Part shown: piece by piece, positions 18,483 to 26,752 of the stretch
Position numbering within the stretch: position 1 is the stretch's first letter
Layout: the number at the start of each line of letters is the position of its first letter
Origin: Chloroflexota bacterium
Lineage (GTDB): Bacteria > Chloroflexota > Anaerolineae > J036 > Brachytrichaceae
DNA length: 64,000 nucleotides
Direction of reading: 5' to 3'
Assembly: GCA_025354985.1 (NCBI GenBank)
Contig: JANXLU010000007.1
Location: 1-64,000 of the forward strand
The notes under the pieces: model-generated
What the model was told of the DNA's origin: nothing
What the model saw: only the letters and a program-made list of their open reading frames with translations
Database searches by the model: none
Translations under genes and position numbers: made by a program

Positions 18483-20465
18483 CTACCGTAGAACTTTCAT
18501 AGCTTCGCTTACAACGTTGTTGACGCTGAAGCCCAATCGCGGATAAACATCCTTGATTGGTGCGCTGGCTCCAAAGCGGTCAAGCGTGACGAAGGCGGCA
18601 TGAGTACCAACATACTTATGCCAACCCATTGACACCCCAGCTTCAATTACAACATTGGCCAATCTTGCCGGGAAAATGCTGTTTCGATATTCAAGATTTT
18701 GAGAATCAAAAAGCTCCCAACTAGGCATGGAAACTACGCGCACCTTAATGCCCCGGCGCTCCAATTCCCGGGCAGAATCCAAGGCCAGGGCGACCTCACT
18801 TCCGCTTGCGACGAATTGAACTTGGGGCTCGTTTACGTCTAGTATGACGTATGCACCCTTTGCAACGTTCTCTGTGGCAGGCAGGATGGGAAGGGCCTGT
18901 CGTGAGAGCAACAGCGCCACCGGGCCATGACGATGTTGTATGGCTATGCGCCAGGCTTGAGCAGTTTCATTGGCATCGGCCGGTCGAATAACGGTCATAT
19001 GGGGCATCGCGCGCAGACTAGCCATTTGTTCAACAGGCTGGTGTGTTGGTCCGTCTTCACCGACGCCTATACTGTCATGGGTAAACACGAAGATACTATG
19101 AGCCTCGCTGATTGCGGCAAGTCGGAGTGCCGGTCGCATGTAGTCGCTAAATGTAAAGAAAGTTCCACCATATGGAATGATGCCGCCATGCAGAGCCATG
19201 CCGTTCATCATTCCGCCCATTCCGTGTTCTCGAATGCCAAATCGGATGTAGCGACCCGTAAAATCTCCCTTTTTAAGACTAACCGCATCCTTCGGCATGG
19301 TGTTGTTGCTTGGTGTCAGATCGGCGCTGCCACCCAAGAGCGTTGGCACTGTGCCCACGAGCGCATTGATGACGGCACCGCTGGCTGCGCGTGTTGCCAT
19401 GGGCTTGTCAGTGGTCGCAAACTTAGGAAGTACGGTATCCCAACCTGCGGGCAGGTGTCCACTGACGGCATCACTAAATTGCATGGCGAGGTCAGGGTTT
19501 TTGGCTGCAAAAGCCTTCCTAAGCGCAACCCATTTTTTCTGGGCGCCTGCTGCGCGCTTGCCAATCTTGCGCCAGGCCTGCAATACGGCGTCAGATATAA
19601 AAAAGTGTTGGTCGGCATCAAATCCAAATGCGATCTTGGCCCCATGCACTTCATCTTCGCCTGGTGCATCACTGTGCGCCTTCTGAGTGCCGGCACGGGT
19701 GGGCATACCCTTGCCAATGATCGTTTTGCAGCAAATAATGCTGGGCTTATCGGTCACGTTCCGAGCACGCTTGATCGCTCGCTCTATCGAAACCATGTCG
19801 TGACCATCAATTGTTTGCACGTGCCAACCATAGGCTTTGAAACGGAGAGGCACATCATCGCTATAGCTGAGCGATGTTGGGCCGTCAATGCTGATACTGT
19901 TGTCATCGTAGAACCAAAGGAGCTTGCCTAAACCCAGGTGCCCAGCCAAGCCCGCGGCTTCGTGACTGACCCCTTCCTGTAGGTCTCCATCGCTGACAAT
20001 TGCGTAGGTGAAGTGGTCAACCAGATTGTCGCCATCGCGGTTAAATTTGGCGGCCAGCCATGCCTCAGCCAATGCCATGCCTACACTGTTTGAAGTGCCC
20101 GCGCCCAATGGACCAGTCGTGACCTCAACGCCCTTTGTAAGTGTGTTTTCCGGGTGGCCAGGCGTGAGGCTATCCCACTGTCGAAAACGCTGCAGCTGCT
20201 CTATGGTCACATCTTTGTATCCGGTCAGATGAAGAATGGTATACAAAAGCAGGCTTCCATGACCGGCGCTGATTATGAACCTGTCCCTGTTGAACCAATC
20301 CGGATCACGCGGATTAAAACGCATAAACTTGCGATATAAAACATAGGCAACATCGGCCATACCAAGGGGCATGCCCGGGTGACCGCTTTCGGCCTTTTGG
20401 ACGGCATCGAGCGTTAACGAGCGGATTGTATTTGCACAGTCTAAATCCAGCGGTAAATAAGCCAT
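18483..20465 (-). CDS. tkt: Transketolase
   Basis: A 660-residue ThDP-dependent transketolase of the pentose phosphate and Calvin-type pathways. The N-terminal ThDP-binding domain has SAGHGSLLLYTILHLTGY and the GDGDLQEGVSHEAAGLAGH-like GDG motif (here SDGDLQEG). The pyrimidine domain has GIREHGMGGMMNG. The C-terminal domain begins near VILDVNEPQVQF. The message may be leaderless: TATAAT (20475-20480, minus strand) ends 9 nt before the ATG and no Shine-Dalgarno is visible. Confidence 0.96.
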   Translation of the reverse strand: MAYLPLDLDCANTIRSLTLDAVQKAESGHPGMPLGMADVAYVLYRKFMRFNPRDPDWFNRDRFIISAGHGSLLLYTILHLTGYKDVTIEQLQRFRQWDSLTPGHPENTLTKGVEVTTGPLGAGTSNSVGMALAEAWLAAKFNRDGDNLVDHFTYAIVSDGDLQEGVSHEAAGLAGHLGLGKLLWFYDDNSISIDGPTSLSYSDDVPLRFKAYGWHVQTIDGHDMVSIERAIKRARNVTDKPSIICCKTIIGKGMPTRAGTQKAHSDAPGEDEVHGAKIAFGFDADQHFFISDAVLQAWRKIGKRAAGAQKKWVALRKAFAAKNPDLAMQFSDAVSGHLPAGWDTVLPKFATTDKPMATRAASGAVINALVGTVPTLLGGSADLTPSNNTMPKDAVSLKKGDFTGRYIRFGIREHGMGGMMNGMALHGGIIPYGGTFFTFSDYMRPALRLAAISEAHSIFVFTHDSIGVGEDGPTHQPVEQMASLRAMPHMTVIRPADANETAQAWRIAIQHRHGPVALLLSRQALPILPATENVAKGAYVILDVNEPQVQFVASGSEVALALDSARELERRGIKVRVVSMPSWELFDSQNLEYRNSIFPARLANVVIEAGVSMGWHKYVGTHAAFVTLDRFGASAPIKDVYPRLGFSVNNVVSEAMKVLR

Positions 20466-20474
20466 ATCTAAAAG

Positions 20475-20480
20475 ATTATA
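20475..20480 (-). promoter_or_regulatory. tkt -10 box next to the start codon
   Basis: Perfect TATAAT on the minus strand, 9 nt upstream of the tkt ATG. The intervening CTTTTAGAT has no Shine-Dalgarno. Transcription would start one to three bases before the ATG. Confidence 0.55.
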
Positions 20481-20518
20481 TGCGGCGCAGCAGTGCCACG
20501 AGGATCAGGAACATTACG

Positions 20519-21445
20519 TTACGATTGCGCGGCTCGCAACCGTTTAGCAAGGGCAACCGCGATCTGGGCAGCCACCGAGGCGTTTTGGATGAGCAGTGCG
20601 CTGTTTGCTGTCACGCTTGCGCCGTTCGTTAGCCGTGCAATTTCAGCCAACATGAAAGGGGTACTGGCTGCCCCGTGAATATTTTGGACATCAGCCTGGT
20701 GCTGTGCAAGTTCAATTGCATGGTTTGCTGTATCGGCCGGAAGTTCATGCTCAACAGGGACCGGTACGCATACGAGTTCACCGCCGGGCAAGCCCAATTG
20801 CCGACGAGCCAAAATTATGTCAATGACCTCGTCAGCTGACTCGGCTGAATAGTCGGTGGACAAGCCGCTCTTCCGGCTGTAAAAAGCCGGAATTTCGTCA
20901 GTGCGCCACCCAATAATTGGAACGCCCAAGGTTTCCAAGTGCTCAAATGTAAGCGGGAGGTCGAGCAAAGCTTTGGCACCCGCACAAACGACCGTGACGG
21001 GCGTTCGAGATAGCTCGGTTAGATCGGCGCTGATGTCGAATGGATGACCACGGTGCACACCGCCAATGCCACCGGTTGCGAACACGGAAATGCCGGCCTT
21101 GTGGGCAAGCCACATTGTTGCAGCAACCGTTGTTCCTCCGTCAAAGTTCCTGCCAACGGCGATACCGAGATCACGCATGCTGCACTTTCGAATGCCTTTT
21201 GTTGAAGCGAGGTGCTCCATTTGGGCACTGTCGAGACCCACACAGGCCCGGCCAGCAATAATTGCGATGGTTGCCGGAGTTGCGGAAGCCGCCGCAATGG
21301 ATTGCTCCATCCCACGCGCGACGGCCAGGTTTTGTGGATAAGCCAAGCCATGAGTGATGACGGTTGACTCAAGCGCTACGATCGGACCGCGTGCGCTCAG
21401 TGCGCGCGAAACTTCAGGCGAGAGTACAGATGTGTGTTGATTCAT
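20519..21445 (-). CDS. psuG: Pseudouridine-5'-phosphate glycosidase
   Basis: A 308-residue PsuG/IndA family enzyme that reversibly splits pseudouridine 5'-phosphate into uracil and ribose 5-phosphate. Family landmarks are PIVALESTVITHGLAYPQN near the N-terminus, FATGGIGGVHRG in the middle, and IHGAASTPFMLAEIARLTNG near the C-terminus. The pseudouridine kinase PsuK, usually adjacent, is not in the window. The neighbour tkt, which uses pentose phosphates, starts 53 nt downstream and could share a transcript. Confidence 0.93.
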   Translation of the reverse strand: MNQHTSVLSPEVSRALSARGPIVALESTVITHGLAYPQNLAVARGMEQSIAAASATPATIAIIAGRACVGLDSAQMEHLASTKGIRKCSMRDLGIAVGRNFDGGTTVAATMWLAHKAGISVFATGGIGGVHRGHPFDISADLTELSRTPVTVVCAGAKALLDLPLTFEHLETLGVPIIGWRTDEIPAFYSRKSGLSTDYSAESADEVIDIILARRQLGLPGGELVCVPVPVEHELPADTANHAIELAQHQADVQNIHGAASTPFMLAEIARLTNGASVTANSALLIQNASVAAQIAVALAKRLRAAQS

Positions 21446-21505
21446 TTGTTATTCGTGGTTTGGATTGCAATTCGGTTTTGATTACGCGAATACACTCAGA
21501 TTCTC

Positions 21506-21511
21506 TATAAT
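21506..21511 (+). promoter_or_regulatory. nadD -10 box, leaderless TTG start
   Basis: Perfect TATAAT ending 8 nt before the TTG start of nadD. The nearest upstream in-frame stop overlaps this box (TAA at 21508-21510), so no longer N-terminus is possible. No good -35 is seen at 17 nt. Confidence 0.55.
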
Positions 21512-21519
21512 GCGTAACC

Positions 21520-22113
21520 TTGAAAATTGGTATTTTGGGTGGGACTTTTGATCCACCCCATATCGGTCATCTTGTGATCGCTGACCAGGCACGCGCACAA
21601 CTTGGCGCCGATTCCGTATGGTTTACACCCGTTGGCCAACCGCCACATAAGGATGATAGCCGGGTATCGGCCGCAACGCACCGCGTAAATATGACGCGAC
21701 TGGCGATTGGTGGAAACCTGAATTTCGATATTTGTTTGATTGATGTTGACCGTCCACCACCGCATTTTACGGTTGATTTGTTTGTGATACTCAGGGCAAG
21801 GTATCCGGCCCATGAATTTACTTTTATCATCGGAGCCGACACGCTCATGGACTTGCCGCACTGGCAGCGGCCGCGGGAACTACTTACATTGACACGTGTG
21901 GCAGTGGCGCATCGCCCAAGGTTTCAGCCTGACTTGGGCGAGTTGGAAAAACAGTTGCCCGGGATTGGCTCCCGCATAGAGTGGGTGGATACGCCCCTGA
22001 CTGATCTTGCCTCGCACGATTTGCAACGCCGCGCCAAAGAGGGTCTACCGCTAAGGTACACCGTTACCCGTGCCGTCGCCGACTATATTCGCGAGAACTC
22101 CCTCTATACTTAA
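21520..22113 (+). CDS. nadD: Nicotinate-nucleotide adenylyltransferase
   Basis: NadD, 197 residues, transfers AMP from ATP to nicotinate mononucleotide in NAD synthesis. The nucleotidyltransferase signature GGTFDPPHIGHL (residues 7-18) has the HxGH motif. Other landmarks are PPHKDD, FTFIIGADTLMDLPHW, and a C-terminal LPLRYTVTRAVADYIRENSLY in place of the usual ISSTxIR. The TTG at 21520 is the only possible start in frame, and the protein begins exactly at the canonical K-I-G-I-L-G-G. No Shine-Dalgarno is present. Confidence 0.93.
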   Translation: MKIGILGGTFDPPHIGHLVIADQARAQLGADSVWFTPVGQPPHKDDSRVSAATHRVNMTRLAIGGNLNFDICLIDVDRPPPHFTVDLFVILRARYPAHEFTFIIGADTLMDLPHWQRPRELLTLTRVAVAHRPRFQPDLGELEKQLPGIGSRIEWVDTPLTDLASHDLQRRAKEGLPLRYTVTRAVADYIRENSLYT

Positions 22114-22147
22114 ATAGCTGTGGAATAGGTAGGCTCGTGCGCTAAAT

Positions 22148-23191
22148 CTACAAAAGTGAACCCTGGATGGAACGCGGCGCGTATGGGACACCGAGATGTT
22201 CATAGGCACGTTGGGTGGCTACCCGACCGCGCGGGGTTCGATCCAAGAACCCCAATTGCAACAGGTATGGCTCGACGACATCCATTATCGTGTCGCTTTC
22301 TTCGGCGATACCTGCGGCAATTGTCTCCAACCCGACCGGACCACCGCTATATTTTTCGATTAGCGCCTTTAACACGCGTCGATCAAGATCATCCAACCCA
22401 AGCGGATCAACATTCAGAAGTGTCAGCGCCTGAACGGCCAGATGGAGCGATATACGCTTTTCTTTGTCCGTCCCTTTTACCTGCGCATAATCGCGCACGC
22501 GCCGCAACAATCGCAGGGCAATACGCGGAGTGCCACGGGCACGCTTGGCCGTTTCGGTAATTGCATCCGGATCAATTGGCGCATTTAGCATGCGCGCAGC
22601 ACGTAGAACAATTTGCTCCATTGCGTCCAGCGTGTAAAAGTCAACGCGATAAACCGCGCCGAATCGGTCTCGCAAGGGTCCGGTGATCAGGGCGGGGCGC
22701 GTTGTGGCTCCAATAATGGTGATTGGAGGGAGCTTGAGGCGAACGCTTCTGGCACTGGGACCCTTGCCTATGACCAAATCGAGCGCATAGTCTTCCATCG
22801 CCGGATAAAGTATTTCCTCAACGGCGCGGTTTAGACGATGAATTTCGTCGATAAAAAGGATGTCGTTTGCCCGCAGGTTCGTCAGAATTGTCGCGAGGTC
22901 ACCCTGGCGTTCTATAGCCGGCCCGCTGGTAACGCGTAGATTTGAGCCCATTTCATTGGCGACCACGTGCGACAATGTCGTTTTCCCCAATCCTGGAGGA
23001 CCATATATCAGGACGTGATCCAGTGCCTCAGACCGCCCTCGGGCAGCGGCAATTAGAATTCGTAAATTGTCTCGAACATTGTTTTGCCCGATCACATCTT
23101 CAAGCTTTTGCGGTCGCAATGCGCGATCAAGCGACCCGTCCTCGTCAGAGTTGGGTTCCGGGCTCACTGGTCGATCGGGATGTTTTGACAT
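22148..23191 (-). CDS. ruvB: Holliday junction branch migration helicase RuvB
   Basis: RuvB, 347 residues, the AAA+ motor that drives branch migration with Ruv[12 protein letters not shown] precedes Walker [16 protein letters not shown]. Walker B is LFIDEIHRL, sensor 1 [10 protein letters not shown], and the arginine finger region is GPLRDRFG. The C-terminal winged helix ends with [13 protein letters not shown]. ruvA and ruvC are not adjacent. A near-consensus SOS box lies 7 nt upstream of the ATG, just downstream of a TATAAT (23224-23229, minus strand), where LexA would block transcription. Confidence 0.97.
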   Translation of the reverse strand: MSKHPDRPVSPEPNSDEDGSLDRALRPQKLEDVIGQNNVRDNLRILIAAARGRSEALDHVLIYGPPGLGKTTLSHVVANEMGSNLRVTSGPAIERQGDLATILTNLRANDILFIDEIHRLNRAVEEILYPAMEDYALDLVIGKGPSARSVRLKLPPITIIGATTRPALITGPLRDRFGAVYRVDFYTLDAMEQIVLRAARMLNAPIDPDAITETAKRARGTPRIALRLLRRVRDYAQVKGTDKEKRISLHLAVQALTLLNVDPLGLDDLDRRVLKALIEKYSGGPVGLETIAAGIAEESDTIMDVVEPYLLQLGFLDRTPRGRVATQRAYEHLGVPYAPRSIQGSLL

Positions 23192-23198
23192 AACTGCG

Positions 23199-23212
23199 CG
23201 AACATTCGTTCG
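23199..23212. promoter_or_regulatory. LexA/SOS box upstream of ruvB
   Basis: CGAACATTCGTTCG: perfect CGAAC/GTTCG arms around four bases, the Gram-positive SOS-box pattern. It is 7 nt upstream of the ruvB ATG and 20 nt upstream of the divergent moeA ATG. ruvB is a classical SOS gene, which makes the assignment strong. Confidence 0.85.
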
Positions 23213-23232
23213 CTTGTAGCTAAATTATAAGC

Positions 23233-24444
23233 ATGAGAGTTTTTACCCTTGTTACTCCGGCTGACGCTATGGCACGTATGTTTGCTGCGATGGAACGCGC
23301 ATCGAGCTACACCAGATTGGAAGTAGTCGATGCTTTGGATGCGCTTCACCGCATCATCGCGCAAGACATCGTGGCGGACGTGCCGATGCCGGAATTTCGC
23401 CGCAGTACTGTCGACGGCTTTGCAGTCAGGTCGATGGACCTTGGAGACGACTTGATTCTTGCTGGCGAATCAGTGATGGGTGAATTGGAGCTCGGTCAAT
23501 TGGGTGCCGGCCAAGCAATGAAGATACATACCGGCGGCAGCGTTCCGGTTGGATCTGATGCCATTTTAATGGTGGAAGATAGCCGGATTTCAGACGATGG
23601 ACTGCAATTGCGTGCGACGCGCCCAAAATTAACACCCGGTGAAAACATTATTGAGATCGGTGAGGATGTGCTCGCGGGAGCGGTAGTCATATCTGCGGGC
23701 AGCCGTTTGCGCGAGGCCGAAATAGGCGGACTTGCCGCGCTTGGGGTTACGCGCATTAGTGTTTATGCTCGCCCGCGTGTTGCGATTATTGCCAGCGGTG
23801 ACGAGGTTATTCCGCCGTCAGAAAAGCCAAGGGCCGGTCAGGTGCGGGACGTTAATTCATACACAGTTGGTAATTTGGTGCGGGCTAACGGCGGTATACC
23901 GGTCTACTACGATATTGTGCGCGATGATCCAAGCACCTTTATGCGAACTGCAGAGACTGCACACGCTGAGTGCGACATGCTTATATTTATGGCAGGTAGC
24001 AGCGTGAGCGAGAGAGACCATACGCCGGACGTAGTGGCAAAACTGGGTAACCCGGGGGTATTGGCGCACGGTATCGCTTTTAGACCGGGAAAGCCAACTC
24101 TCTTTGCCGTGTGCGGCGGAAAGCCCATTATGGGATTGCCCGGCAATCCTGTGAGCGCACTTGTGACGGCGCGGTTGTTCGCCACCAAGATTATTTGGAA
24201 AATTCAAGGGGCAAGCCGGCCACCACTTGAATCAGAAGTTTCGGCCAGGCTATCTGTTGCGATGGCTTCACCAAAAAATCTTGAACATTGGTTCGGTGTA
24301 AAACTGGATGGCGATCAATGCGTGCCGGTACTGGCAAAGAGTAACCTGATTTTTTCTTTGACGCGCGCAGATGGAATGGTGTGTGTCCCGATCGGCGTGG
24401 ATCACTTGGAAGCTGGTTCAATTGTCAAGGTACGATTGTTTTAG
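23233..24444 (+). CDS. moeA: Molybdopterin molybdenumtransferase MoeA (first copy)
   Basis: A 403-residue MoeA that inserts molybdate into adenylylated molybdopterin. Domain order is typical: MoeA_N (from about 10 to 170, containing PEFRRSTVDGFAVRS and HTGGSVPVGSDAI), the MoCF_biosynth domain (about 180-315, with SGDEV and GLPGNPVSA) and the C-terminal beta barrel. It is divergent from ruvB across 41 bp that contain the SOS box. Its stop overlaps the convergent YfhO-like gene by 20 nt. A second MoeA with an extra domain lies at 49006-50940. Confidence 0.93.
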   Translation: MRVFTLVTPADAMARMFAAMERASSYTRLEVVDALDALHRIIAQDIVADVPMPEFRRSTVDGFAVRSMDLGDDLILAGESVMGELELGQLGAGQAMKIHTGGSVPVGSDAILMVEDSRISDDGLQLRATRPKLTPGENIIEIGEDVLAGAVVISAGSRLREAEIGGLAALGVTRISVYARPRVAIIASGDEVIPPSEKPRAGQVRDVNSYTVGNLVRANGGIPVYYDIVRDDPSTFMRTAETAHAECDMLIFMAGSSVSERDHTPDVVAKLGNPGVLAHGIAFRPGKPTLFAVCGGKPIMGLPGNPVSALVTARLFATKIIWKIQGASRPPLESEVSARLSVAMASPKNLEHWFGVKLDGDQCVPVLAKSNLIFSLTRADGMVCVPIGVDHLEAGSIVKVRLF

Positions 24445-26752
24445 TATCGCGATCGGGAGAACCCACGGGTGGGGACCTTTGGAAAACCACCAGACCTATC
24501 ATGGCACAGACCACAGTCAACGCAAGAATTGCCAGGCCGACATAAAAATCGGTTGGGCGAAAGCTAAGTTCGATTGTGCTTTGACCGGAAGGTATTGGCA
24601 CGCCGATCAAGGCGCCGTCGGTCAAGATGGGACGTAATTCAACCCCGTTTACGATAGCGATCCAGTTCGCGTAATATGCTCGACTAATCACCAGCAGAGC
24701 AGGGGCATTTGAAAATGCTGCGACCTTTAAGTATCCAGCGCTTGTGCCTTCAACACCAGCTTGATACTTGGTTGCTATTGTCCGCGTGGCTGCGGCATTT
24801 ATGGTCAACGCGCCGTATGTAAATGCCTCACCAAACGGGTCGAATTTTTCGGATCGCAGCGCGTCATACAGCGCGTCCTCCGACCCTACAGAGGTAACTT
24901 CGGGCACGATCCAGGCTTCGCCTACCATGTCCGGTTGCCACAGCAGCTCATATGTTCGGCGCGAGGGCTTGTCAGGATCGTCGGCAGAAAGTTGCTTGTA
25001 GGGTATGGCCCGACCTTCAGGTGTCGTCATGTTCTGGCGCCAAGTGAGTGTATGTCGAACGTTAAGTACTTTTGTCAAAACGTCCTCCGGGGCACGTGCG
25101 AGAAATGTCGCATACGTTTTTAGGCTGATTGGTGAGCCTCCTCCAACCTCACGGTAACCATTAACGCACGCCACATTCAGGTCAAGCGCGTTTTGGTTAT
25201 TGATCCTTGCAGATTTATCCGAAATGACATCCAGCAAGGCCTGGTGTGGGAATGGGTTCGCAAATGGTTGTGTGATGGTCAAACGAGTAACAGAGAAAAG
25301 GTCTCCCAAAAGCACTACCAGGATAAGCACGGTCCATCCTGCAGGCAAGCCCTGTTTGTGACCGCGCCACAGTAGCAACCCACCACAAAGGGCCATTCCC
25401 ATAAAAAGTATTGCGAGTCGATTGGCGAGTTGAAGCAAATCGGCATGAGTTGCCGCAAGATATATGCGCATGGCAATTGTGCCGGCCAAAACGACGACGC
25501 TCCATTCGAGCAGGCGCAGGCCGAAAGCACGGCACAGTTCGCGGGATCTTTCCGACAGGGGTTGAACCACCGCATCGAGACCAACGGCAGCGACAATGCA
25601 CAGTGCGAACGAGATGATAAATGCCGCGCGTTCCTGGCTTCGAAATTGCGCAAAGCCTGGCGCCACCCAAAACGCGACATCGTAGAAAATTGCGTTCGCA
25701 CCATATGATAGTAGTAGGGCTATCCCGCCAATTGCGACCCATAGCCAAACATGTCGCCAGCGCAGTGACACGCCGATGACTGCCAACGTAAGCGTGGCGA
25801 TACCAACGTAGAGGGGTTGCCAAAATGTGAAGTTGTCATTAAGCAGGAACATCCACAAGTCTGACAATTGGAAACCGTTCGACGCCTCAGCATAGCTTAT
25901 GGCCGCCCTTGTAGATGCCTGGGCAAATGCCAACTCGGGGATCAATTGAGGTGCACTCAGGCCAATTGTGAGCAAGCCCGCAATGATGATTTTTGTCACA
26001 GGCAGGCGCAACCCGGTTGGTTTGGATGAAAGCCCAAACGTCCAAAATACAAATGCCGCACCACCAACGTAGAGTTCAAAGAGCAATGTCTGAGGGTGTC
26101 CAGCCAGAAACGCACACGCCAGAATGAGCCCGGTTGCGCAGGCGGCGGGGAACCAGCGCTTCGTTGTTGCAAGCCCGTGCAGGGCCAGCAAGAGCATCGG
26201 AAGCCAGGCTGCAGTCTCTAAAATCCCGGTTTGGAGGGTTGCGTAACCATTGATAAATCCGCCGAACATAAACCCACATGCGCCAAAAAGTGCTGACGGC
26301 TTCCCTAGGTTGAATGCGCGACGGAGGAACGCAAAGAGGGAGATGCCCGAAAATAACACATGCACCATGACCTCCCATTCAAGTGCCCGCAACGGATACT
26401 CCACCCAGTGCAGGATTCGACCCAACGTCATGATGGCAAGTACCGGTGGATACAGAATTTGGGATTGAGGGTCGGCCAGGAACGGATGCCCGCTATAAAT
26501 ACATTCCTCTACAAAAGGCATAAGTCCTTGAGCCAGCTGGTGGAATCCGAGTTGACGATAGGCCAAAAATTGCAGGGTGAAGTCGCCGTTGAGCAGGAAC
26601 GTGAGGCGATCATTAAGGTTGGGCGTTAGGATGCGCCAGAAAAAAAATATCCAAAGCGTCATCATGGACAGGAACGGCCATGTTTGATCTAGGCATCTGC
26701 GAGCGATGGCAATCGGGTGCCAAGACGTCGGATCGAAATTCCAAGCCTTCAT
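24425..26752 (-). CDS. YfhO-like large membrane protein
   Basis: A 775-residue protein with about 12-14 membrane segments in the first 500 residues and a soluble C-terminal part ending in one membrane segment and a basic tail. Features of the YfhO/GT-C-like group are GDFTLQFLAYRQLGFHQLAQG near the N-terminus with an acidic loop, the LADPQSQILYPP loop, and the C-terminal ISRAYYANWIAIVNG motif. In Firmicutes YfhO acts in lipoteichoic acid glycosylation; the substrate here is unknown. It overlaps the upstream membrane gene by one base (TAATG), so they form an operon. Confidence 0.85.
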   Translation of the reverse strand: MKAWNFDPTSWHPIAIARRCLDQTWPFLSMMTLWIFFFWRILTPNLNDRLTFLLNGDFTLQFLAYRQLGFHQLAQGLMPFVEECIYSGHPFLADPQSQILYPPVLAIMTLGRILHWVEYPLRALEWEVMVHVLFSGISLFAFLRRAFNLGKPSALFGACGFMFGGFINGYATLQTGILETAAWLPMLLLALHGLATTKRWFPAACATGLILACAFLAGHPQTLLFELYVGGAAFVFWTFGLSSKPTGLRLPVTKIIIAGLLTIGLSAPQLIPELAFAQASTRAAISYAEASNGFQLSDLWMFLLNDNFTFWQPLYVGIATLTLAVIGVSLRWRHVWLWVAIGGIALLLSYGANAIFYDVAFWVAPGFAQFRSQERAAFIISFALCIVAAVGLDAVVQPLSERSRELCRAFGLRLLEWSVVVLAGTIAMRIYLAATHADLLQLANRLAILFMGMALCGGLLLWRGHKQGLPAGWTVLILVVLLGDLFSVTRLTITQPFANPFPHQALLDVISDKSARINNQNALDLNVACVNGYREVGGGSPISLKTYATFLARAPEDVLTKVLNVRHTLTWRQNMTTPEGRAIPYKQLSADDPDKPSRRTYELLWQPDMVGEAWIVPEVTSVGSEDALYDALRSEKFDPFGEAFTYGALTINAAATRTIATKYQAGVEGTSAGYLKVAAFSNAPALLVISRAYYANWIAIVNGVELRPILTDGALIGVPIPSGQSTIELSFRPTDFYVGLAILALTVVCAMIGLVVFQRSPPVGSPDRDTKTIVP

